Notes: generated by a model not told the origin, from the letters alone. A stretch of DNA of 64,000 nt from Mesorhizobium loti (GCA_014189435.1 CP050293.1:1493001-1557000), one strand, 5' to 3'; counted from the stretch's first letter, positions 52,363-61,611 are shown. Made by a program: numbers and translations.

Positions 52363-53592
52363 TTGACCCGAACCGACTTGAGCCGGCCGAACCCCGGCAT
52401 CGACAGTTCCTATGCCTGGATGCGGCTTGCCATTTCGATGCTGCTGGCGACGATCGGCGCCGTTGGCATGTGGGCTGTTGTCGTCGTGCTGCCCGCCGTG
52501 CAGGCTGAGTTCGGCGTCGACCGCGCCGCGGCGTCCATGCCCTACACCGCCACCATGGTCGGCTTTGCCGCCGGCAACGTGCTGGTCGGCCGCGCCATCG
52601 ACCGGATGGGCTACTGGATCCCGGCGCTGCTCTCCACGATTGCGCTCTCCGCCGGCCTCCTGCTCGCGGCGCTGTCGACCTCGATCCTGCAATTCACCCT
52701 TGCCCAAGGGGTCCTGATCGGTGTCGGCACGTCGGTGATCTTCGGGCCGCTGATCGCCGATATCTCGCACTGGTTCAACCGCCGGCGTGGCGTCGCGGTG
52801 ACCGCGGCGGCCGCCGGCAACTACCTTGCCGGAGCGATCTGGCCGACCATCATGCCGACGGTGATGAAGGCGGAAGGCTGGCGTTTCACCTATGCGGCGA
52901 TCGGCATCTTCTGCCTGGTCACCATGGTGCCGCTGGTGCTGATGCTGCGGCGCGGTGCTCCGGAGGCGGCCGCCGCCGGTTCGCCCGGAAGCCGGGAGGT
53001 GCAGCCGATCTCGCTGTCGCCGGCGGCGTTGCAGGTGCTGCTGGTCGTCGCCGGGCTCGGCTGCTGCGTGGCGATGTCGATGCCGCAGGTGCATATCGTC
53101 GCTTATTGCATGGATCTCGGCTACGGCGTGGCGCATGGCGCCGACATGCTGTCGATCATGATGGCAGGCGGCGTCGTCAGCCGGCTGGCATCGGGCTTTC
53201 TTGCCGACCGAATCGGCGCTGTGTGGACACTGATGATCGGCTCGGTGCTGCAGTGCCTGTCGCTGCTGTTCTACATCCCGTTCGACGGGCTTGCGTCGCT
53301 CTATGTGGTGTCGCTGGTTTTCGGCCTGTCGCAGGGCGGCATCGTGCCTTGCTACGCGATCATCGTGCGCGATTACATGCCGGCCAAGGAGGCTGGCCAG
53401 CGTATAGGTATCGTCATGATGGCGACGATCTTCGGCATGGCGATCGGCGGCTGGATGTCGGGCTGGATCTATGACCTGACCGGCTCCTATGCGGCTGCGT
53501 TCCTCAACGGCATCGCCTGGAATTTGCTGAACATACTGGTGATCGGACTGTTGTTCTGGAGAGCAAGGCGCAGCGCCGCCGTGATGGCCTGA
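52363..53592 (+). CDS. MFS transporter (organic-acid / monocarboxylate-like)
   Basis: A 409-residue membrane protein with 12 hydrophobic segments, if the TTG at 52363 behind AGGAAACG is the start. No ATG lies before the first segment (MRLAISMLLATIGAVGMWAV) in this frame without running into the FadR-type gene. Features are NVLVGRAIDRMGYWIPALLS (motif A), SHWFNRRRGVAVTAAAAGNY and FGMAIGGWMSGWIYDLTGSY. The arrangement resembles the OFA/monocarboxylate branch of the MFS. It may import the sugar acid handled by the neighbouring enzymes. Confidence 0.82.
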   Translation: MTRTDLSRPNPGIDSSYAWMRLAISMLLATIGAVGMWAVVVVLPAVQAEFGVDRAAASMPYTATMVGFAAGNVLVGRAIDRMGYWIPALLSTIALSAGLLLAALSTSILQFTLAQGVLIGVGTSVIFGPLIADISHWFNRRRGVAVTAAAAGNYLAGAIWPTIMPTVMKAEGWRFTYAAIGIFCLVTMVPLVLMLRRGAPEAAAAGSPGSREVQPISLSPAALQVLLVVAGLGCCVAMSMPQVHIVAYCMDLGYGVAHGADMLSIMMAGGVVSRLASGFLADRIGAVWTLMIGSVLQCLSLLFYIPFDGLASLYVVSLVFGLSQGGIVPCYAIIVRDYMPAKEAGQRIGIVMMATIFGMAIGGWMSGWIYDLTGSYAAAFLNGIAWNLLNILVIGLLFWRARRSAAVMA

Positions 53593-53748
53593 AGGACGGC
53601 GGCGATCTTCGCACGCATGTGAGCCCGGCACGCGCCTTGGCTTGACAACCGACGGACGCCGCGCGACGCCAGAAGGCAAGTTGGGGCGGCAAAAGGCCGG
53701 TGAGATGGCGACAGCAAGGATGATCGTATCGCGACCGCGCCCTACCGG

Positions 53749-54801
53749 GTGCGTTCCCAAGCGAGCGCGCCCGTGACCAAGCCGCGCTCACGCCGGGGCG
53801 GCGGACGCCCGACGATTGCCGATGTCGCGCGCAAGGCCGGGGTCGGCGCCATCACCGTGTCGCGCGCCTTGCGCGAGCCGGAGCGTGTCTCGGAAGAATT
53901 GCGTCGCCAGATCCAGGCCGCCGTCGACGAACTCGGTTACGTGCCGGACCCGAATGCGCGGGCGCTGGCCTCGGCGCGCGCCGAGGTGTTCGGCGTGCTG
54001 GTGCCGTCGCTCACCAACAATGTCTTCGCCGAAGTGGTGCGCGGTATCTATGACAGCCTGTCGGCCAGCCCGTTCCGCATCCAGCTTGGCAACACCCATT
54101 ATTCCGGCCTTGAGGAAGAGCGGCTGCTGCAGGTATTTGGCTCGCAGCGGCCGGCAGCGCTTATCGTCGCCGGCATCGACCAGACGCCAACCTCGCGAAA
54201 GCTGCTGGAGAGCGCCGGCTGCCCGGTGGTGCAGGTCATGGAGACCGGTCCCGATCCGGTCGACATGATGGTCGGCTTCTCGCATCTCGACGGCGGCAGG
54301 GCAGCGACCGAACATCTGATCGAGGCGGGCTACCGCCGCATCGGCTTCATCGGCGCGCGCATGGACCCGCGTTCGCAGCGGCGCCTTGCCGGTTATCGCG
54401 CGGCGATGGAGGCTGCCGGCCTGTTCGACCCACGCCTTGTCACCACCACGCCGTTGCTGTCCAGCGTGTCGCTCGGCCGCGAAATGCTCCGCGACGCGCT
54501 GGCCAAGGTGCCGACGCTCGACGGTGTCTTCTGCAACAATGACGACATCGCGCTCGGCGTGTTGTTCGAGTGCCATCGCGCCTCGATCGCGGTGCCGAAG
54601 ACGATCGGCATCGTCGGCTTCAACGACCTCGACATGATGCAGGTGGCGTTTCCATCGATCACCAGTATCCGCACCCATCGCTATGAGATCGGCCGGCGTG
54701 CGGTCGCCATGGCGCTGGCGGCGATCGCCGGCAACAGGCCGGAGCAACGGATCGTCGATCTCGGTTTCGAACTCAAGCGGCGCGAGAGCACGGCGCGTTG
54801 A
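53749..54801 (+). CDS. LacI-family regulator (GntR-of-gluconate type)
   Basis: A 350-residue repressor, with GTG start at 53749 (a GTG at 53773 is possible). The helix-turn-helix is PTIADVARKAGVGAITVSRA, followed by the hinge-type NARALASARAEVFGVLVPSL. The ligand domain shows GFSHLDGGRAATEHLIEAGY and GVFCNNDDIALGVLFECHR. This is the sequence style of the gluconate-responsive LacI repressor. A perfect LacI operator lies 44 bases after its stop, before the next importer operon, which ends with gluconokinase. Control by gluconate or a relative is a good guess. Confidence 0.92.
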   Translation: MRSQASAPVTKPRSRRGGGRPTIADVARKAGVGAITVSRALREPERVSEELRRQIQAAVDELGYVPDPNARALASARAEVFGVLVPSLTNNVFAEVVRGIYDSLSASPFRIQLGNTHYSGLEEERLLQVFGSQRPAALIVAGIDQTPTSRKLLESAGCPVVQVMETGPDPVDMMVGFSHLDGGRAATEHLIEAGYRRIGFIGARMDPRSQRRLAGYRAAMEAAGLFDPRLVTTTPLLSSVSLGREMLRDALAKVPTLDGVFCNNDDIALGVLFECHRASIAVPKTIGIVGFNDLDMMQVAFPSITSIRTHRYEIGRRAVAMALAAIAGNRPEQRIVDLGFELKRRESTAR

Positions 54802-54845
54802 AACGCACAGAGGCGACTGTGCGAATGCCGGTTTACACACCAATT

Positions 54846-54859
54846 TGGTAGCGCTACCA
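54846..54859. promoter_or_regulatory. LacI-family operator
   Basis: TGGTAGCGCTACCA is a perfect 14-base palindrome with the LacI-family core AGCGCT. It is placed in the 299-base gap (54802-55100) between the LacI gene and the importer operon. It shares eight central positions with the operator at 27508-27525 apart from one base per arm. The gap holds no gene. Confidence 0.85.
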
Positions 54860-54896
54860 TCTTTGGTTAACGGGCGCCTGTGGAACAGATGACGCC

Positions 54897-54943
54897 TGTT
54901 TATTATACATAAGCGACAACTAATTCTTGTTTATTATGGATAA
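54897..54943. repeat. Two direct repeats TGTTTATTAT-N2-ATAA, 31 bases apart
   Basis: TGTTTATTAT-AC-ATAA (54897-54912) and TGTTTATTAT-GG-ATAA (54928-54943) match in 14 of 16 positions and are set 31 bases apart, about three helical turns, so both face the same side of the DNA. They lie in a strongly AT-rich stretch upstream of the importer operon. They may be activator sites or promoter elements (TATTAT is a good -10). Confidence 0.6.
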
Positions 54944-55100
54944 TATGATAATTTCGCCCTGCTGACTGCGACGAGGGGAGGGGCCGGGTCGGCCGTCACC
55001 GGCGACCAAGAAAGCGTGTGACCAGGCAGGAGGTGCCGGCCATCGCGCGAGACTTCGCAAAGCCAAACAACAATCAGAACTGCAACTGGGAGGAATATCG

Positions 55101-56225
55101 ATGATCAAGTCACTCGTTGGTGGCATCGTTGCCGCCACTGCATTTGTCATGTTGAGCTCATCGGCGATCGCCGACCCCGAAATCGTCAAGGGACCGTCCG
55201 CCGAGCCGGACTGCTTCGCGCCATGGGCAGCTGACACGCAATTCTTCAAATTCCCCAAGAAAGACGGTCCATATCGGATCGCGCTCGCCAATGGCTACAT
55301 CGCCAACACGTGGCGCATCCAGATGGTGCAGACGGCGAAGGCCTATGCAGCCCAGAAGGACGTTGCAGCAAAGCTGAAGGAATTCAAGGTCGTCTCGACC
55401 GGCGAAGACGTGCCGGCGCAGATCTCAGCGATCAACAACTTCATTGATTCCGGCTATGATGCGATCGTGGTCAACGCGCAGAACCCGACGGCCTTCGGGC
55501 CGGTGATCAAGCGCGCCAAGGAAGCCGGCGTCGTGCTGGTTGCCTTCGACAACATTCTCGACACCAAGGACGCCATCAACGTCAACGTCGACCAGAAGGG
55601 TCTTGGCGAGCTGTGGGGCAAATGGCTGGTCGGCCATGTGCCGAATGGCGGCAAGGTGCTCGAAGTGCGCGGCGTTGCCGGCACCTCGGTCGATACCGAC
55701 CGCCACAACGGCATCCATGAGGTTCTCGACGCTTCCGGGAAGAAGTGGGAGGTCACCGAAGTGGTCGGCAAATGGGATGACGGCGTGGCGCAAAAGGCTT
55801 CAGCCGACGCCATCGCCACCAACGGCCCCTTCGACGGCGTCACCGGGCAGGGCGGCGATACCGGCATCGTGCAGGCGATGATCGATGCCAAGCATCCATT
55901 CGTGCCGTTCGGTGGCGAGACCGAGAATGGCTTCCGCAAGTTCTGCGCCGCTCATGCCGCGGACGGGCTGAAATGCTCATCGGCCGGCACCGGTCCGGCC
56001 CAGGTGGCGGTTGCCATCAAGACGGCGATTGCCGCACTCGAGGGCAATGTCGTTCCGCAAGCGGTCAAACTGCCGCTGGCGATTGTCGAGGATCCGAACT
56101 TCAAGGCCGGTCAGGATTTCTTCCCCGACCAGTCCGACAATTTCTTCGTCGGCAACTCCTTCCCGACCTGCGGCATCAATTTCACAGCGCAGGAAATCAT
56201 GGGCCAGACCAAGGCGGATCAATAG
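55101..56225 (+). CDS. CUT2 ABC transporter sugar-binding protein
   Basis: A 374-residue periplasmic binding protein, ATG at 55101 behind GGGAGGAAT. The signal peptide is MIKSLVGGIVAATAFVMLSS with cleavage after AIAD. The mature domain has RIALANGYIANTWRIQMVQT, EDVPAQISAINNFIDSGYDA, DTDRHNGIHEVLDASGKKWE and a C-terminal FFPDQSDNFFVGNSFPTCG. Cysteines at DCFAP, KFCAA, LKCSS and PTCG may form disulfides. It begins the importer operon that ends with gluconokinase. Confidence 0.9.
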   Translation: MIKSLVGGIVAATAFVMLSSSAIADPEIVKGPSAEPDCFAPWAADTQFFKFPKKDGPYRIALANGYIANTWRIQMVQTAKAYAAQKDVAAKLKEFKVVSTGEDVPAQISAINNFIDSGYDAIVVNAQNPTAFGPVIKRAKEAGVVLVAFDNILDTKDAINVNVDQKGLGELWGKWLVGHVPNGGKVLEVRGVAGTSVDTDRHNGIHEVLDASGKKWEVTEVVGKWDDGVAQKASADAIATNGPFDGVTGQGGDTGIVQAMIDAKHPFVPFGGETENGFRKFCAAHAADGLKCSSAGTGPAQVAVAIKTAIAALEGNVVPQAVKLPLAIVEDPNFKAGQDFFPDQSDNFFVGNSFPTCGINFTAQEIMGQTKADQ

Positions 56226-56235
56226 GCAGCATACA

Positions 56236-56261
56236 GGCGCCGCGGGATCTCCCGCGGCGCC
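56236..56261 (+). other. Perfect hairpin after the binding-protein gene
   Basis: GGCGCCGCGGGA (56236-56247) and TCCCGCGGCGCC (56250-56261) form a perfect 12-base stem with a 2-base gap, beginning 10 bases after the stop. No T run follows. It probably limits downstream expression or protects the binding-protein message. Confidence 0.7.
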
Positions 56262-56305
56262 GGCCACTCGATATCCCTGGTCGTCAAAGTGCCTCGGGAG
56301 GGCCG

Positions 56306-57853
56306 ATGGACGGTATGGTTCCGCTCTTCCGGATGGAGGGCATATCCAAGCGCTATGGTGGTGTGCGGGCGTTGGAAAAGGCCGAGCTTTCGGTCTCATC
56401 CGGCAGCATTCACGCCATTCTCGGCGAAAACGGCGCCGGCAAATCGACACTGATCAAGGTCATGGCGGGCGTCGTCGCGCCCGACGAAGGCCGCATGATG
56501 CTGGATGGACGCGAGGTGACGTTCGCCTCGCCAGGCGCGGCGAACAAAGCCGGCATCGTCTGCATCTTCCAGGAACTGTCGCTGGTTCCCGAACTCAGCG
56601 TTGCCGACAACATTGTCATTTCCGATCCGCCGAAGCGTTTTGGCATGATCGACCGCAGGGCGCAGCGCCGCATCGCCGAGGAGGCGCTGGCACGCGCGGG
56701 CGCCGCCGACATCCACCCGCTGGCGCTGGTCAAGGACCTGCCGCTGTCGCGCCGCCAAATGGTGGAGATCGCCAAGGCGCTGGCCAGGAAGCCACGCATT
56801 CTGATCCTCGACGAGGCGACCTCGGCACTGACCGCGACCGACGTCGCCAAGATCTTCAGCGTGCTCAAGCGATTGCGCTCGGAAGGGCTGGCGCTGCTTT
56901 ACATCTCGCACCGCATGAACGAGATCGCCGAGCTTGCCGACCACTGCACCGTGTTTCGCAACGGCCGCAATGTCGCCAGCTACAAGGCAGGCACAAAGAG
57001 CGACGACGAAGTCGTCGAACTGATGATCGGGCGCGAATACAGCCATATCTTTCCGCTCAAGCCGGCGGCCGTGCCTGCCACCGCAGCTCCCAGGCTCGAG
57101 GCCCGCAAGCTCTCCTGGGCCGACCGGCTGCACGACATCTCGCTGATCGTCAGGGCAGGCGAAGTGGTCGGCCTCGGCGGCCTCGATGGCCAGGGTCAGC
57201 GCGAATTGCTGCTCGCCTTCTTCGGTGTGCTGCGCGGCCTCGGCGGCCAGATACTGATCGACGGCAAGCCGGCGGCGATCGCCAGCCCCGCCGCCGCGCG
57301 CGATGACCGCATCGGCATGGCGCTCATTCCCGAGGACCGCAAGACCGAAGGCTTGATGTTGCCGATGACGGTGCGCGAGAACCTGTCCTTCGCAGCCCTC
57401 GACCGGCTGTCGAAAGCCGGCATCATCGACCGCGCCGCCGAACAGCGGCTGATCGACGACATGGTAGGCCTTTTGGCGATCAAGACGGCCGGCCTCGACA
57501 TCCCGGTCGGCGCACTGTCTGGCGGCAACCAGCAGAAGGTGGTCATCGCCAAATGGCTGATGCGGCAGCCGCGCATCATCCTTCTCAACGATCCGACGCG
57601 CGGCATCGATGTCGGCACCAAGCAGGAGCTCTACCAGCTGATGCGCAAGCTCGCCGACGCGGGTGCGGCGATCCTGTTTTATTCGACCGACTATGACGAA
57701 CTGATCGGCTGCTGCGACCGGGTGCTGGTGCTCTATGACGGGGCGGTCAAGCGCGAGCTGGTCGGCGCGGAGATCACCGAACGGGCGCTGATATCAAGTG
57801 CGCTCAACATCCATGGCGAGGAGAGCCCGGTGGGCCTGGGAGCAAGTGCGTGA
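56306..57853 (+). CDS. CUT2 ABC transporter two-domain ATPase (RbsA type), altered second Walker B
   Basis: A 515-residue protein with two nucleotide-binding domains. Domain 1: Walker A GENGAGKST, Walker B ILILDEATSALT, H-loop LYISHRMNEIA. Domain 2: the loosened Walker A usual in the family (GLDGQGQREL), signature LSGGNQQKVVIAKWL, but Walker B reads IILLNDPTRGIDVG, where the expected pair Asp-Glu is Asn-Asp. Domain 2 may therefore bind but not hydrolyse ATP. ATG at 56306 follows CGGGAGGG. The first permease overlaps its stop by four bases (GTGA). Confidence 0.92.
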   Translation: MDGMVPLFRMEGISKRYGGVRALEKAELSVSSGSIHAILGENGAGKSTLIKVMAGVVAPDEGRMMLDGREVTFASPGAANKAGIVCIFQELSLVPELSVADNIVISDPPKRFGMIDRRAQRRIAEEALARAGAADIHPLALVKDLPLSRRQMVEIAKALARKPRILILDEATSALTATDVAKIFSVLKRLRSEGLALLYISHRMNEIAELADHCTVFRNGRNVASYKAGTKSDDEVVELMIGREYSHIFPLKPAAVPATAAPRLEARKLSWADRLHDISLIVRAGEVVGLGGLDGQGQRELLLAFFGVLRGLGGQILIDGKPAAIASPAAARDDRIGMALIPEDRKTEGLMLPMTVRENLSFAALDRLSKAGIIDRAAEQRLIDDMVGLLAIKTAGLDIPVGALSGGNQQKVVIAKWLMRQPRIILLNDPTRGIDVGTKQELYQLMRKLADAGAAILFYSTDYDELIGCCDRVLVLYDGAVKRELVGAEITERALISSALNIHGEESPVGLGASA

Positions 57854-58830
57854 AAGATTGGCGCTACTGGCTGGCCGAGCAGCGCGGAACGCTGCTGGCG
57901 TTCGGCATCTTCATCGTCATGTTCGTCATCTACACCTCGAACCATCCGGCCGGCTTCACCGCCAACGTCGTGCAGACAGCCTCGAACAAGGGCGTGCTGC
58001 TCGCCTTTGTGGCGATGGCCCAGACGCTGGTGGTGATCACCGCCGGCATCGACCTTTCCGTTGGCATGATCTTCACGCTGACCAATTGCCTGGCTTCGTG
58101 GCTGGTCATCGGTACCGGCATCGAAACCGCGTTCGGGGTCATTGCGGTGCTTGGCACCGGATTGCTGTGCGGGGCGATCAACGGTGCCATCGTCATCTAT
58201 GGACGCCTGCAGCCGATTGTCGCCACCATCGCCACGGGTGCTGTCTATTTCGGCATCGCGCTGTTGCTGCGACCCTTTCCAGGCGGTTCGGTCAACGAGG
58301 ACCTCGCCGACGCGCTGACCGGGCGGCTGTTCGGCGTGGTGCCGGCGAGCCTGGTGGTGCTGCTGGCCGTGGTGCTCGTCGTCTGGGTGCCGTTCAGCCG
58401 CTCGGTGCTCGGCCGCGCGGCGTACGCGGCCGGTTCTTCGGAGATGGCGGCCTATATGTCCGGCGTGCCGATCCGGCGTGGCAAGTTCGCCGCCTACGCG
58501 CTTGCCGGGCTGCTCGCCGCGATCGGCGGGCTGTTCCTGACATTCTTCACCTATACGGGTGACGCGGCCTATGCCAGCGGCAACGCCTACACGCTGTTCT
58601 CGATTGCCGCCGTCGTGCTCGGCGGCGTCTCGCTGTTCGGCGGCAAGGGCAGCGCCATCGGCGCGATCTTCGGCGCACTGGCCTTCCGCACCATCGGCGA
58701 CCTGCTCTTCGTCTTCGATTTCGATCCGCTCTGGCAGCCGCTGTTCCAGGGCGTTATCCTGCTGGTCGCGGTCAGCCTCGGCGCCTTCGCCTTGTTTCGG
58801 GTCCGCAACCGGCTGGAGTGGTTCCTGTGA
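57850..58830 (+). CDS. CUT2 ABC transporter permease 1
   Basis: A 326-residue RbsC-type permease starting at GTG 57850 inside the ATPase stop. It has eight to ten hydrophobic segments, the family motif in LVVITAGIDLSVGMIFTLTN and the C-terminal AAVVLGGVSLFGGKGSAIGA. Together with the next gene product it should form the channel. The overlap with both neighbours points to strict translational coupling. Confidence 0.92.
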   Translation: MKDWRYWLAEQRGTLLAFGIFIVMFVIYTSNHPAGFTANVVQTASNKGVLLAFVAMAQTLVVITAGIDLSVGMIFTLTNCLASWLVIGTGIETAFGVIAVLGTGLLCGAINGAIVIYGRLQPIVATIATGAVYFGIALLLRPFPGGSVNEDLADALTGRLFGVVPASLVVLLAVVLVVWVPFSRSVLGRAAYAAGSSEMAAYMSGVPIRRGKFAAYALAGLLAAIGGLFLTFFTYTGDAAYASGNAYTLFSIAAVVLGGVSLFGGKGSAIGAIFGALAFRTIGDLLFVFDFDPLWQPLFQGVILLVAVSLGAFALFRVRNRLEWFL

Positions 58831-59831
58831 GCGAAACGACGCCGATGGTTGGGAAGAGCGACGGCGGCATTGCCGGCCGCATGCCAAAATTCATCCGCCG
58901 CGCCGATCCGGCGGTGCTGACGGCCTTTGCCTGCATCGTGCTGTTGCTGTTCCTGGGCAGCCTCTATTCCAGAAGCTTCCTGTCGCCTGAATATCTTCTG
59001 CAGCAGCTCAAGGTGGCCTCGTTCCTCGGCGTCATCGCCACCGGCATGATGCTGGTCATCCTGCTCGGCCAGATAGACCTGTCGGTGCCGTGGTCGGTGG
59101 CGGTAGGCGCCATGATGGCCTGCGCTGCGGCCGCCTATGGTCCGCTTGGCGTGGCACTGGCCATTCCGTTCGGCATTTTCTGCGGCATGCTGATCGGCGT
59201 CGTCAACGGCATCGGCGTCGCCTATCTGCGCATCCCCTCGATGATCATCACGCTGGCCACCAATGCCGTCGCGCAAGGGCTGATGGTCGTCTACACGGGC
59301 GGCTTCTCGCCGCAGGATTCGGCGACGGGCGCGATGCGCTACCTGGCGACCGGCTTCACCATTCCGGGCGTGCCCAACGCGGTCATCATCTGGGCACTGA
59401 TCGGCGCTGCAATGGTGTTCGTGCTGACCCGCACCAGCTTCGGCCGCACCGTCTATGGCATCGGCAACCGCGAGCGCGCCGCCTATCTCTCCGGCATCGA
59501 CACACGGCGTGTGGTGATGATCGCCTTCGCCGTCTCCGGCGGGCTCTCCGCTTTCGGCGGGGTGCTGCTCGCCGGCTATGCCTCCAAGGCGGCGCAGTCG
59601 ATGGGTGATGCCTATCTGCTGCCATCGATCGCCGCTGTCGTGCTTGGCGGCACCTCGATCCTGGGCGGGCGCGGCTCGTATCTCGGCACAGTCGCCGGTG
59701 TCATCCTGATCACGCTGCTGCAATCCATCCTGTCGGTCATGCAGATGCCGGAGGCGGGGCGACAGATCATCTACGGCGTCGTCATCGTCGCCATGCTGCT
59801 CCTCTACGGCCGCGCGCCGGCAAGCCGCTGA
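58827..59831 (+). CDS. CUT2 ABC transporter permease 2
   Basis: A 334-residue RbsC-type permease starting at GTG 58827 (overlap GTGA with the previous stop). A charged N-terminal tail of about 30 residues precedes the first hydrophobic segment. The family motif reads LVILLGQIDLSVPWSVAVGA, with glutamine in place of glycine, and the C-terminal motif is AAVVLGGTSILGGRGSYLGT. Gluconokinase starts two bases after its stop. Confidence 0.92.
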   Translation: MSETTPMVGKSDGGIAGRMPKFIRRADPAVLTAFACIVLLLFLGSLYSRSFLSPEYLLQQLKVASFLGVIATGMMLVILLGQIDLSVPWSVAVGAMMACAAAAYGPLGVALAIPFGIFCGMLIGVVNGIGVAYLRIPSMIITLATNAVAQGLMVVYTGGFSPQDSATGAMRYLATGFTIPGVPNAVIIWALIGAAMVFVLTRTSFGRTVYGIGNRERAAYLSGIDTRRVVMIAFAVSGGLSAFGGVLLAGYASKAAQSMGDAYLLPSIAAVVLGGTSILGGRGSYLGTVAGVILITLLQSILSVMQMPEAGRQIIYGVVIVAMLLLYGRAPASR

Positions 59832-59833
59832 CA

Positions 59834-60382
59834 GTGGACGAAAAGGCAGCACAGGCGCCAACGGGCGCTCTCGGCTCGGTGCCTCCGGCCATCGTGGTGA
59901 TGGGCGTCGCCGGCTGCGGCAAGTCGGCCGTCGGTGTCGCGCTGGCGGCCGCGCTGGGCGTTACCTTTATCGAGGGTGACAGGCTGCACCCGCCGGAAAA
60001 CGTCGCGCGCATGGCAAGCGGCGAGCCTCTCACCGATCAACTGCGTGAGGGCTGGCTCGACGCGATCGGCGAGCGCATCGCGGCGTCGGTGGGGAAGGGC
60101 GAAGGCGTGGTCGCCGCCTGCTCGGCACTGAAGCGCAGCTACCGCGACCGGCTGAGCGGCTTCTGCCCGCGGATCCTCTTCCTTTATCTGAAGATCGACC
60201 CCGCCACGGCCAAGCGACGCGTCGGCAACCGCAAGGGCCACTTCATGCCGGCGAGCCTGGTCGACAGCCAGTTCGCCATCCTCGAGCCGCCGGCAGCGGA
60301 TGAGCAGGCCCTGACGTTCGATGCGACACGCCCGGTCGGTGAAGTCGTCGCTGCCGCGATCCGCCAGACGCGCCGGTCATGA
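59834..60382 (+). CDS. gntK: Gluconokinase
   Basis: A 182-residue small kinase of the GntK type. The P-loop is GVAGCGKSAVG (near residue 26), followed by FIEGDRLHPPENVARMASGE, which contains the gluconate-binding HP-x-x-N element, then LREGWLDAIG, CSALKRSYRDRL and KGHFMPASLVDSQFAILEPP. It phosphorylates D-gluconate to 6-phosphogluconate. GTG at 59834 follows the permease stop by two bases. As the last gene of a LacI-controlled importer operon it suggests the importer brings in gluconate or something turned into it. It overlaps the 3' end of the convergent gene by six bases. Confidence 0.93.
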   Translation: MDEKAAQAPTGALGSVPPAIVVMGVAGCGKSAVGVALAAALGVTFIEGDRLHPPENVARMASGEPLTDQLREGWLDAIGERIAASVGKGEGVVAACSALKRSYRDRLSGFCPRILFLYLKIDPATAKRRVGNRKGHFMPASLVDSQFAILEPPAADEQALTFDATRPVGEVVAAAIRQTRRS

Positions 60383-61528
60383 GCCTTCATCGGTGCCGAT
60401 GCCGGTGCTGCCCTGAGCCTCGGTCAGCCGCTGCCGACGGGACCACGTCATCATCTGCTCGGGGTAGAGCGTCAGTGCCTCCAGCAGGCGGTCGCGCTTG
60501 AGCAGGATGTAGTGCGCCTGCACGGCCATGTTCTTGGTGCCATCCCTGACCATGTCGTTTGCCGGGGTGACTGACGCTTCCGGCGTCAGCGCGGGGCTGA
60601 GCACGGCACGGTACTCGATGAAGGGAACCACTTCGAAGGTCGACATGGCAAACAGCGCCGTCCTGCCCCTGGCGGCGAAATTCGCCGGCGCCGAGGCGAG
60701 GTGGGTCCAGCCGCATTCGCCGATGGCGGCCTCCGTGAAGGTCGTGCCGGCATGGATGGTGTTGGTCATCATCACCACGCCATTCTGCTTCAGGACCTTC
60801 TGGATGCGGATGGTGACCTGATAGGCGTCGTCGCGATCAAAGGAGACCCGGCTTTTCAGGAACCGGTTCTCGACATCGATCAGCGGCGGGTTGAGGAAAC
60901 GCAGGCCGAACGCCGTTTCGGAAATGCCGTGGGTGTGGACGCTCACCTGATGCGCCTCGATGCCGGCTTCGTACAAAGCGCGCTTGCCGATGATGGTCTG
61001 GGCGGTGAACTGGTCGCACCAGAGGATCGCGCCGTGGCCCTGCCGCAAGGCCGACTGCAGCCCGTCCAGCCCCTCCAGCCGGATCGCCGGAGACCAGCGG
61101 CCTGCCACCAGATGCGCGGCGAGCTGCAGACGGCGGCGATGGCGCGCCGCCAGCAATCCCTCGAACAGCTTGCGTGCATCGGTGGCGTCGCCAAGCACCG
61201 CGCGTGTGGCGGCAGCGTAGGCGGGAAACTCCTTGCGCATATGGCGCTTCAGGCGAAACCTGGACACGCGGCCGCAGATCGGGCTCCACCATCTCACCGG
61301 CAGGGCCACTGCCACCATCAGATAGAAGAGGGACAGCAGGCTTTCGCGGAGGTCCTTGTTGGAAAAGCGGCGAAGCCGGCCGGGGCGATCCAGTTTGCGG
61401 CTGAAAAAGCGCACATCTTCCGCCCGGTCCGGGACAAACACGTCGGCGATGATTTCAGTGCGGAAACTGGCTGCCGATGGCGGCTTGCGGGCGGCCTTGC
61501 GGGATTTTGCGAACCACGACAGCCTCAT
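60377..61528 (-). CDS. Acyltransferase-like protein, distantly like the LpxL/HtrB group
   Basis: A 383-residue protein with a basic N-terminal tail and one hydrophobic segment near residues 65-80 (LLSLFYLMVAVALPV). The central part (QGHGAILWCDQFTAQTIIGK) sits where LpxL-type acyltransferases have their HxxxxD motif, but no histidine is present there. Later FEVVPFIEYRAVLSP and LLKRDRLLEALTLYPEQMMT look like the C-terminal part of that group. Function is uncertain and it may be catalytically altered. ATG at 61528 (MRLSWFAKS) was chosen. It is convergent with gluconokinase. Confidence 0.6.
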   Translation of the reverse strand: MRLSWFAKSRKAARKPPSAASFRTEIIADVFVPDRAEDVRFFSRKLDRPGRLRRFSNKDLRESLLSLFYLMVAVALPVRWWSPICGRVSRFRLKRHMRKEFPAYAAATRAVLGDATDARKLFEGLLAARHRRRLQLAAHLVAGRWSPAIRLEGLDGLQSALRQGHGAILWCDQFTAQTIIGKRALYEAGIEAHQVSVHTHGISETAFGLRFLNPPLIDVENRFLKSRVSFDRDDAYQVTIRIQKVLKQNGVVMMTNTIHAGTTFTEAAIGECGWTHLASAPANFAARGRTALFAMSTFEVVPFIEYRAVLSPALTPEASVTPANDMVRDGTKNMAVQAHYILLKRDRLLEALTLYPEQMMTWSRRQRLTEAQGSTGIGTDEGS

Positions 61529-61611
61529 CGGTCCAGCCCGTTCTTCGAACCCCGCTTTACTGCGTCGGCATGGGCCGCGCAACCTTGCGATGGCAAACGC
61601 GCGTCAGTGGT

